Shown here: positions 1 to 5,337 of the stretch, piece by piece | Numbering within the stretch: position 1 is the first letter of the stretch | Layout of the letters: each line of letters begins with the position of its first letter | NCBI GenBank assembly: GCA_002171155.1 | Contig: NHHF01000139.1 | Span: 358-8,814, forward strand | DNA: 8,457 nucleotides | Direction of reading: 5' to 3' | Origin: Betaproteobacteria bacterium TMED156 | Lineage (GTDB): Bacteria > Pseudomonadota > Gammaproteobacteria > Burkholderiales > Burkholderiaceae_A | Position numbers and translations under genes: made by a program | Notes under the pieces: model-generated | What the model saw: the letters and a program-made list of their open reading frames with translations, nothing else | Databases searched by the model: none | Told to the model about the DNA's origin: nothing

Positions 1-723
1 TTTGGTCTTTTCTTAACAAATGATACTTTATTCATTACGTTCCATATCAACGATATGATAGATAAATTGGGGCGTAAACTTATGCCAGGTGATGTTTTAG
101 AATTACCTCATTTACGTGACGAATTACTATTAAGCCAAGACAGGAATGCTGTAAATAAATTTTATGTAGTACAGGACGCCGCACGTGGAGCAGAAGGTTT
201 TTCACAAACTTGGTTCCCTCATATTTGGAGAGTTAAGGTAGCACCACTAACAGATACACAAGAATACGCAGATATACTTGGTACTGCTGATGATCCTAAT
301 TCATTAAAACAGGATCTATCATCATACAAAACTGAAATTAATATTTCAGATGCTATTGTTAAGAGTGCTGAAACAAATGATCCAAAGGGTGAACCATTAA
401 GAGATCACCTATTTAACGAACCAGAAAAAGTTGAAGAATATGAACATGGCGAATCTATTCCGTCAGGAGATCAGTTTCCAGCACAGCCAAACGAAGGTGA
501 CTACTTTATAAGAAATGATTTTGTTCCTAACAGAATGTTTGTTAGAAGAGGATCAAGATGGCATAGACTATATGATAATATAGTTGAACAAACTTGGACT
601 GATAAAACTTACAATGCTTCTGGATTTATTAATAATGACAATACAGTTGTTATTGATGATGTTGAAAAACCAGAACGTCAAGCATTAAGTAAAGTAATTA
701 AACCTAAGAGTGATTTTGAATAA
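1..723 (+). CDS. Neck-region virion structural protein, C-terminal part (gp14-position, T4-like)
   Basis: The reading frame is open from the first base, so the ATG at 55 is internal and 240 residues of a longer protein are visible. The visible part opens with FGLFLTND, then LGRKLMPGDVLELPHLRDE and a stretch WFPHIWRVK, which I associate from memory with virion structural proteins of marine T4-like phages. It ends with a module containing GDYFIRND, RRGSRWHRLYD, INNDNT and QALSKVIKP. The layout 'FGL-x-hydrophobic ... GR-x-x-x-GD-hydrophobic-x-x-P' resembles the same part of T4 gp14 (neck protein), and the gene sits just before a gp15-like gene, as gene 14 does in T4. The homology to gp14 is therefore plausible but not certain; a separate neck/tail structural protein found only in marine phages is the alternative. 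Its stop overlaps the next start (TAATG at 721-725), which suggests translational coupling. No enzyme motif is visible. Confidence 0.7.
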   Translation, partial: FGLFLTNDTLFITFHINDMIDKLGRKLMPGDVLELPHLRDELLLSQDRNAVNKFYVVQDAARGAEGFSQTWFPHIWRVKVAPLTDTQEYADILGTADDPNSLKQDLSSYKTEINISDAIVKSAETNDPKGEPLRDHLFNEPEKVEEYEHGESIPSGDQFPAQPNEGDYFIRNDFVPNRMFVRRGSRWHRLYDNIVEQTWTDKTYNASGFINNDNTVVIDDVEKPERQALSKVIKPKSDFE

Positions 724-2078
724 TGGCTGAAATGCAATATTTTTATGATAAACAGGTACGTAGGTACATTCAACAATTTATAAGATTGTTTAGTGGCTTC
801 AGTGTACAAATGGGTGAGAGTGAAGAGAAGTTGCCGGTTATGCAAAAAGTTCCAGTACGTTATGGTGATATAAACAGAATGGCCGCACATATAACTCGTG
901 AAAATTCTGAGAATATTGTAAACACTGTTCCATTTATTTCATGTTATATTAACACACTTAACCTAGCACCTGAACGTAGAACTTATCAACAAAGTGTTGA
1001 TAGTGTACAAGTCTTTGAAAAGGCAACAGATGAGTCTACCGGAGAATATACAGATAATATAGGATCAACATATACTGTACAAAGACATAATCCAGTTCCT
1101 TATATGATGGAAATGAATGTAGATGTATGGACTTCTAATACAGATCAAAAACTTCAATTACTTGAACAGATATTAGTATTATTCAATCCAACATTAAATA
1201 TTAGAACTAGTGATAATCCATTTGACTGGACTAGTTTAAGTTATGTTGAAATGACTAATATACTTTGGAGTAGTAGAAGTATTGGTTCAACGATCGATGA
1301 TATTATTGATGTTGCAACAATGACTTTTCAGGTTCCAGTATTAATTACACCACCAGCAAAACTTAAAAAACAAACTCTTATTCATACTATTATTGATAAG
1401 TTACATAATACAGATGATCCAAACTTAGATTTATTTAGAGAGAACGAACCATTTGAAGCTCAAACAAATTATGTTGTTATAGCATTTAAAGATAGAAAAT
1501 TAGAATATATAAATGGCGTTGCTAGAATATTAAACAATGCAGGTAAACCATTAAATGATGATGGTACTTCTTTAACCTGGGAACAAGTATTAAAACCTTA
1601 TGGTCAATTACGTCCTGGAATAAGTCAAGTACGTTTAAGAAAAAGTAATAATATAGAAGATGCTTCAAATGATATTGTTGGTAAATTATCTTTTTCAACA
1701 AATGATAATGAACTAGATGTTGATATTGATACTGATACATTACCAACAAATACTCTAAATCCTGTAGATGGAGTTTTAGATCCTACAAAAAATATTCCTG
1801 GTCAAGGAAATGTCCCTAGTCCTACTATGGGAAATCGTTATATCATTACTAAAGACTTAACTGACATTGCTATTTGGGGAGGATTAAAAGCCAAAGCAAA
1901 TGATATTATAGAATATAATGGCAGTGATTGGGTAGTTAGTTTTGTAAGTAGTCAAGTATCATTACAACAATATGTTAAGAATATTAAGACTGATGATCAA
2001 TTAGAATGGAATGGTTCTGATTGGTTTAATAGTTTTGAAGGTTTGTATAAACCTGGTTTTTGGCGTATATATCTATAA
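723..2078 (+). CDS. 15: gp15-like tail sheath terminator/stabilizer (tail completion protein)
   Basis: This is a 451-residue protein. In T4, gp15 caps the tail tube and sheath and makes the junction to the gp13/gp14 neck. Recognition rests on the N-terminal region: FYDKQVRRYIQQFIRLF (residues 7-23), VPVRYGD (43-49), TVPFISCYI (68-76), the NPVPYMMEMNVDVWTSNTDQ stretch (123-142) and KLQLLEQILVLFNPTLNI (143-160), which match the order of conserved blocks in T4 gp15 (FY-NSSFRRY, VPITYAS, LPRINLHL, NPSPIKM, QIVEQILPYFQP). Only about the first 225 residues correspond to gp15, which is 272 residues in T4. The extra C-terminal part contains a linker rich in Asp, Asn and Pro (about 325-365) and a small domain with two NGSDW motifs (399-403 and 430-434), ending in FWRIYL. 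The start codon overlaps the previous stop by one base. The only upstream purine run (AAGAG) is far from it, so coupling probably drives translation. Confidence 0.85.
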   Translation: MAEMQYFYDKQVRRYIQQFIRLFSGFSVQMGESEEKLPVMQKVPVRYGDINRMAAHITRENSENIVNTVPFISCYINTLNLAPERRTYQQSVDSVQVFEKATDESTGEYTDNIGSTYTVQRHNPVPYMMEMNVDVWTSNTDQKLQLLEQILVLFNPTLNIRTSDNPFDWTSLSYVEMTNILWSSRSIGSTIDDIIDVATMTFQVPVLITPPAKLKKQTLIHTIIDKLHNTDDPNLDLFRENEPFEAQTNYVVIAFKDRKLEYINGVARILNNAGKPLNDDGTSLTWEQVLKPYGQLRPGISQVRLRKSNNIEDASNDIVGKLSFSTNDNELDVDIDTDTLPTNTLNPVDGVLDPTKNIPGQGNVPSPTMGNRYIITKDLTDIAIWGGLKAKANDIIEYNGSDWVVSFVSSQVSLQQYVKNIKTDDQLEWNGSDWFNSFEGLYKPGFWRIYL

Positions 2079-2093
2079 TAACCAAGAGTAATA

Positions 2094-2543
2094 ATGGATA
2101 AAAGAATTATAAAAGCCAGTGGCTGTCTTGTACTAGCCACCGATACTGGAAGAATATTAATGCAACAAAGAGGTGCAGAAGCAAACCATCCTCGTACCTG
2201 GTGTTTCTTTGGTGGTAAAAGTTACAAAGGTGAAAGACCAATCCAAACATTAAAAAGAGAATTAGAAGAAGAAATAGGAATGATTCCAGATATGGAAAAA
2301 ATTATTCCTGTTCATCAGTATACTAGTGGTGATAAAAAGTTTGTCTATAATACTTTTGTTGTATTAGTACAAGAAGAATTCTTGCCTGTTCTTAATAATG
2401 AGAGTGATGGATATGCCTGGATAAAAGTAAATAACTGGCCTCGCCCTCTTCATCCAGGAGTTAAAAACCAGTTATTCAATAAAGAGTTTATAAAAAAGGT
2501 ACAAACTGTTATAGAAAGTAATGTTAGTGGTATACTAAATTAA
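2094..2543 (+). CDS. Nudix hydrolase
   Basis: This is a 149-residue protein of normal single-domain Nudix length. Residues 41-63 form a complete Nudix box, G-x5-E-x7-REL-x-EE-x-G-M, with G41, E47, R55, E56, E59, E60 and G62 all present, so the Mg-binding catalytic helix should be intact. The strand before it (SGCLVLATDTGRILMQQRG) and the turn WCFFGGK fit the fold, although FFGG replaces the more common LPGG. Nudix enzymes cleave a nucleoside diphosphate linked to another group (for example oxidised dNTPs, ADP-ribose, nucleotide sugars or NADH); nothing visible fixes the substrate. It follows the gp15-like gene after 15 bases, with a modest GAG-containing ribosome site at 2084-2088, so it is probably co-transcribed with structural genes, an unusual place for a metabolic enzyme. 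Its stop codon overlaps the stop of the opposite-strand glycosyltransferase. Confidence 0.9.
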   Translation: MDKRIIKASGCLVLATDTGRILMQQRGAEANHPRTWCFFGGKSYKGERPIQTLKRELEEEIGMIPDMEKIIPVHQYTSGDKKFVYNTFVVLVQEEFLPVLNNESDGYAWIKVNNWPRPLHPGVKNQLFNKEFIKKVQTVIESNVSGILN

Positions 2544-3637
2544 TCAGTTCTTACTTTCTTTTTCATAGACTCAACGAATTGCGTTCTCAGCCATTCGTAA
2601 TCATTAATCTTGTTTAGTTCTTCAACATTATCCTTATTTGCTTCACCAAAAGATCTACCCTCTAATGCACCTTTAACGCAATATCTACCAAAACGTCCGC
2701 CATTGTCAACTGTACACCATGTGTTAAGACGTTCTGTTGTATCTTTACTAGGAGCATTTGGATTAATTTTTGATGCTAATTTAGCACACTCACGGAAAGC
2801 ACTTCTCCATGTTCTATAAGGATCTTTATTAAATGCAGTTATGTTAGATACTTCCTTAACAGGTTGGTAAAAGGATACTCCTGTTGTATAGTCTGGAAGT
2901 TCATGACCTAAATCAACTAATTGTTGTCTTGGAAATAATTTTACTGCACCATATCCATAAACAAGATCATTAATAGGATTTCTTGCCTGCCATACATAAG
3001 TTGTATTAGCTCTTTTATTCATTGGTGGTATGTAGTCAAACTTAAAATCATCTGCAATAATAGCATCAGCATCAACAATATAAACCATTTCTGATTTAGA
3101 TTTAATACCTGCTTCTCTATGTGCATTTCCTATACCTTGTACATTTTTAATATGTTGGATATCTGGAAAACGTTGTTTAAGTTTTCTAAAATTTTGGTCT
3201 GCTTCTTCTTCATGGAATGAAATCATAAAGATATCAAAGTCTGCTTCATGATAACTTCCGATAATATTACTACTGATAATACCTAAGTTTGCACCATTTG
3301 TTGGTACAAGTTTAATATCTCCGTAGTCTACTGGTCGACGAGTACGTCTTACTACTCTTGGGAATTCATGTATAACTGCACGTTCAAGGTCATTTGGTCT
3401 ATAGTGCCACGGAAAGTCATCTCTTGGAGTTGCTTTTTCATCTACAACCCAAGCCATATCACTTTCACCTCTATGTCTCCATGCAAGTTGAAGAGCATCT
3501 TCTTCTGTTTTTGTACGAGGTGCGGTAACAACCGGATATGAACCAAAAATATGTTTCTTTAATCTGTCCCAAGGTGTAACAACGTTTTGTCCTGTGTACT
3601 CAAAAAGTTGAGTATGTTTCATGTTAAGTTTCTTCAT
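2540..3637 (-). CDS. GT-A-type glycosyltransferase, large phage family
   Basis: This is a 365-residue protein from the ATG at 3637. A GTG at 3646 would add three residues, but it lies inside the sequence AAGGTG that serves as Shine-Dalgarno six bases before the ATG, so the ATG is preferred. A GT-A-like core is visible: DIFMISFHEEEADQNFRKL (about residues 135-153), GIGNAHREAG (168-177), then the acidic metal/nucleotide-sugar motif VDAD (188-191) in YIVDADAIIADDF. The downstream part has NPINDLVYGYGAVKLFPR (220-237), TAFNKDPYRTWRSAFREC (267-284) and WCTVDNGGRFGRYC (307-320). From memory this phrase set recurs in predicted glycosyltransferases of marine and other large tailed phages; donor and acceptor are unknown. 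The first 130 residues are poorly recognised and may be an accessory domain. It is the last gene of the - strand operon and overlaps the gene before it by 14 bases. Possible targets are phage structural proteins or host surface glycans; the sequence does not decide. Confidence 0.75.
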   Translation of the reverse strand: MKKLNMKHTQLFEYTGQNVVTPWDRLKKHIFGSYPVVTAPRTKTEEDALQLAWRHRGESDMAWVVDEKATPRDDFPWHYRPNDLERAVIHEFPRVVRRTRRPVDYGDIKLVPTNGANLGIISSNIIGSYHEADFDIFMISFHEEEADQNFRKLKQRFPDIQHIKNVQGIGNAHREAGIKSKSEMVYIVDADAIIADDFKFDYIPPMNKRANTTYVWQARNPINDLVYGYGAVKLFPRQQLVDLGHELPDYTTGVSFYQPVKEVSNITAFNKDPYRTWRSAFRECAKLASKINPNAPSKDTTERLNTWCTVDNGGRFGRYCVKGALEGRSFGEANKDNVEELNKINDYEWLRTQFVESMKKKVRTD

Positions 3638-4283
3638 TGCAATCACCTTGTATTGTGTAAGCTCTAGTTCCTACGTGAGCAACCTGCTTACTTATATCTT
3701 GTTCAAGCCAGATATCAAATCCAGCTTCTCGGGCTTTAAAACAGAAATATATATCCTCGCCCATTAATGAAGTATAATCATCTAACCATTTTACACTAAA
3801 GAATGGTTTTTCTAATTTTTCAAATACTTCTCTTTTTACTAGCATGGCTCCCATGCCAACTGCTTCTACCATTTCTAAACCAGTACCATCATAAACACGT
3901 TTATCTAAATTATAAACGTCTTTAAATGCAACCGGTTTATGTGGTGGCACTCTTGTACTATAGTTACAAGCAATAATGTCTTTCTTATGTGATAAAAGTG
4001 CCTGTAATAAATTACTAGGAAATCTCATATCACTATCTATCCAAAGTATGTGCGTAAAATCTGTTTCAGCTAATGCATCAACGGCTAGTTGTTGTCTTTG
4101 CATTGCTACTTCACTTCCTTGTAACATTCTTAATTCAATATGTTGACCATCTTGTCCACATTTTTTCATTAAGTTTGCAATGGAAAATGTATAAGCAGAA
4201 GTTACATAGTCCCTTACTGGAGTTGCTATTATAACCTTTGTGTTAAGTACTTTTTCATAATGAAACTTTGGTACTGTTACCAT
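3624..4283 (-). CDS. GT-A-type (GT2-like) glycosyltransferase, small
   Basis: This 219-residue protein is about the length of a bare GT-A catalytic domain. It opens with a strand VIIATPVRD (17-25), has MQRQQLAVDAL (61-71), then the hallmark LWIDSDMRFP (80-89), whose DSD (83-85) is the expected metal/nucleotide-sugar motif. Further on come DIIACNYSTR (102-111), VGMGAMLVKREVF (142-154), GEDIYFCFKAREAGF (175-189), where E176/D177 fits the catalytic acidic pair, and VAHVG (201-205), with a His often seen at this place in GT-A enzymes. No membrane segment or signal peptide is visible, so it probably acts in the cytoplasm. It is not a copy of its neighbour, since the motifs around the acidic site differ. 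A Shine-Dalgarno TAAGGT precedes the ATG, and only 8 bases separate it from the gene before. Donor and acceptor are unknown. Confidence 0.8.
   Translation of the reverse strand: MVTVPKFHYEKVLNTKVIIATPVRDYVTSAYTFSIANLMKKCGQDGQHIELRMLQGSEVAMQRQQLAVDALAETDFTHILWIDSDMRFPSNLLQALLSHKKDIIACNYSTRVPPHKPVAFKDVYNLDKRVYDGTGLEMVEAVGMGAMLVKREVFEKLEKPFFSVKWLDDYTSLMGEDIYFCFKAREAGFDIWLEQDISKQVAHVGTRAYTIQGDCNEET
3644..3649 (-). promoter_or_regulatory. Shine-Dalgarno site that decides the start of the large glycosyltransferase
   Basis: On the - strand the sequence reads AAGGTG, six bases, ATG (3637). The GTG within this site is in frame and is the longer possible start, but it has no good ribosome site of its own. 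The site lies inside the 3' end of the preceding glycosyltransferase gene. Confidence 0.6.
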
Positions 4284-4291
4284 TACTTACC

Positions 4292-4723
4292 TTACTTTGC
4301 AAGTTCATCTGGTACTAGATCACTTCCAAGTTCTGCTTCAATTTCTTTAACAGATGTATTTAATGATTTTGCCAAAGTAGTTGCTGACTTAACTGTTGAT
4401 GCAAATGCTTCATCAGAAAGTGCAACCATATAATTCATATGTTCTGGCTGTACTTTACCTAGTGTTAAAATATCAATAGCGGCTAGTTTTGCTAAACGCT
4501 CTACCCAATATTGTTCTTCTTCTGATTCAATTGATTTTAGTAGATCTTCTACATTGTGTTCTTTTGAGAACTCCTCATATACTTCTTCGAGTACTGGGAG
4601 GTCTGGATGATTTTGCTCACGTGCTTGGTTTAAGTCAGCTATCAAAGCCTGTGCTTTACGAGCTGGCGTTGGATGAGCACCAAGGACGAAAGTTTTAATT
4701 TCGAATTTAGTACGAATACTCAT
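4292..4723 (-). CDS. Hypothetical acidic helical protein, first gene of the glycosyltransferase operon
   Basis: This is a 143-residue protein that I do not recognise. The start is well supported: AGGAGA stands just upstream of the ATG on the - strand. The N-terminus (MSIRTKFEIKTFVLG) could be a beta strand. Most of the rest looks helical, with a very acidic central stretch from about residue 44 to 75 (EEVYEEF, SIESEEEQYW) and a second helical segment 101-134 rich in Ala, Ser, Thr and Glu. There is no signal peptide, membrane span, Cys pair or catalytic motif that I can see. It is followed after 8 bases by the small glycosyltransferase and preceded by a candidate late promoter, so it is probably expressed late together with both glycosyltransferases. 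It could be a small structural or assembly protein, or a partner of the enzymes; neither is shown by the sequence. Confidence 0.75.
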   Translation of the reverse strand: MSIRTKFEIKTFVLGAHPTPARKAQALIADLNQAREQNHPDLPVLEEVYEEFSKEHNVEDLLKSIESEEEQYWVERLAKLAAIDILTLGKVQPEHMNYMVALSDEAFASTVKSATTLAKSLNTSVKEIEAELGSDLVPDELAK

Positions 4724-4777
4724 TGTTTTCTCCTATTAATTTCTGGCTGAGTTTACAGTTTATATTTGATATAATCA

Positions 4778-4785
4778 TATTTATT
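4778..4785 (-). promoter_or_regulatory. Candidate T4-type late promoter for the glycosyltransferase operon
   Basis: On the - strand the sequence is AATAAATA, 7 of 8 matches to the T4 late consensus TATAAATA. It lies 54 bases before the start of the 143-residue gene and just after the hairpin that ends the previous unit, which is where a promoter is expected. The surrounding DNA is very AT-rich, so a chance match is possible. Confidence 0.45.
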
Positions 4786-4797
4786 ATATGTAAATTG

Positions 4798-4834
4798 TAG
4801 GAGGTTGTCAATATATTTATTGACAAACCCCCTA
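4798..4834 (-). terminator. Hairpin after the 85-residue gene, probable - strand terminator
   Basis: The arms are 4798-4813 and 4818-4834 around a four-base loop, with one bulge. In the - strand transcript the stem has a G-U wobble at one place where the + strand transcript would have an A-C mismatch, so the structure fits the - strand better. It starts 11 bases after the stop of the small gene. The following - strand sequence (CAATTTAC) has only a short T-run, so it may be a weak terminator or a 3'-end stabiliser. Confidence 0.6.
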
Positions 4835-4844
4835 ATAATTCTAT

Positions 4845-5102
4845 TTAGTAGTTTGATGAGCCTGGTTCATCTAGTGACGGATCTACGCCTGAAGATGTAC
4901 CCCATTTATTCTGGTTTTGCCAGCCACCAAAAGTAGCTGAAACTTTAATGTTAGTCAACACCTGTGGGCTAATAAAAGCACCAAGTGTATATAGTGAGAT
5001 TTGACCACTTAAACCAAAGTAATTACGGATAGAACTCATTGACAACATACTACCTGTTGCTGGTAGCGATGTTCCTGTGTAATCTTGTGTTGTTGTTGAC
5101 AT
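4845..5102 (-). CDS. Small virion-like protein, 85 residues
   Basis: The ATG at 5102 is chosen because AGGAG lies 8 bases before it. A longer reading from a TTG at 5132 would run through this ribosome site and is unlikely. The protein is 85 residues, rich in Ser, Thr, Gly and Asn, with no Cys. Residues 17-41 carry a phrase of the type 'SMSSIRNYFG..GQISLYTLG', which resembles a motif (I-S-x-S-x-I-R-x-x-F ... I-S-L-x-x-x-x-G) seen in small structural and tail fibre proteins of many tailed phages. The C-terminal half (KVSATFGGWQNQNKW) is not recognised. It has its own late promoter and is followed by a hairpin, so it is probably a single-gene late transcript made in quantity. A role as a virion component or fibre accessory is likely but inferred. 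Confidence 0.75.
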   Translation of the reverse strand: MSTTTQDYTGTSLPATGSMLSMSSIRNYFGLSGQISLYTLGAFISPQVLTNIKVSATFGGWQNQNKWGTSSGVDPSLDEPGSSNY

Positions 5103-5110
5103 TAGGCTTT

Positions 5111-5115
5111 CTCCT
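5111..5115 (-). promoter_or_regulatory. Shine-Dalgarno site fixing the start of the 85-residue gene
   Basis: AGGAG on the - strand is 8 bases from the ATG at 5102. It is the best ribosome site in the spacer, and it falls inside the longer in-frame extension from TTG 5132, which argues against that extension. Confidence 0.7.
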
Positions 5116-5169
5116 ATAGGATTTTTTTGCAAAAATTAGAGCTATATCTTCACGATTTTGCTCACAATG

Positions 5170-5177
5170 TATTTATA
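5170..5177 (-). promoter_or_regulatory. T4-type late promoter, perfect TATAAATA
   Basis: On the - strand this is an exact match to the T4 late consensus, 67 bases before the ATG of the 85-residue gene. A second near match (TATAAATG) lies just upstream at 5178-5185. No -35 element is needed at T4 late promoters, which rely on the gp55 sigma factor and the sliding clamp. Confidence 0.7.
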
Positions 5178-5250
5178 CATTTATAAAATAAAAAACCACA
5201 TTGTTAACTTAAAAATACTATAATTTGTACGATATTTAGCCCAAAAGAAT

Positions 5251-5280
5251 GGAGGGTGAGCACCAAGCAGTTCACCCTCC
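5251..5280 (-). terminator. Intrinsic terminator after the S74 fibre gene
   Basis: This is a perfect 9-bp GC-rich stem (5251-5259 with 5272-5280) around a 12-base loop. It lies 57 bases after the fibre stop codon and is followed on the - strand by ATTCTTTT. On the + strand it is followed by TAATATTTTTT, so it could also stop transcription arriving from the other direction. Confidence 0.8.
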
Positions 5281-5296
5281 TAATATTTTTTAACCC

Positions 5297-5308
5297 TTAT
5301 TTGATCAA
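5297..5308. repeat. 12-bp repeat TTATTTGATCAA, copy 1 (after the fibre gene)
   Basis: The same 12 bases occur at 7444-7455, so copies lie in both spacers that flank the 697-residue fibre gene. In both, the - strand reading continues into AA/AG and GG. With an AT-rich 12-mer in 8.5 kb, chance cannot be excluded. Confidence 0.4.
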
Positions 5309-5337
5309 TACCTGGCCGTATAAATCCAAGGTCCTAA

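Noticed and set aside
55..57. ATG at 55 as the true start of the first gene
   Set aside because: The frame is open to base 1, and the translated upstream residues (FGLFLTNDTLFITFHIND) look like normal coding sequence, with no ribosome site before 55.
678..890. - strand open frame of 70 residues across the junction of the first two + strand genes
   Set aside because: It is antisense to two well-supported structural genes, with no ribosome site and no recognisable protein.
1508..1515. TATAAATG on the + strand inside the gp15-like gene
   Set aside because: It lies within AT-rich coding sequence, far from any start codon, and is best explained by codon content.
5103..5132. Ten-residue N-terminal extension of the 85-residue gene from a TTG
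   Set aside because: It would be translated through the AGGAG ribosome site, starts with a rare codon and has no ribosome site of its own.
5318..5325. TATAAATC on the + strand as a late promoter
   Set aside because: It would transcribe antisense into the fibre gene; the last consensus base differs and no + strand gene follows.
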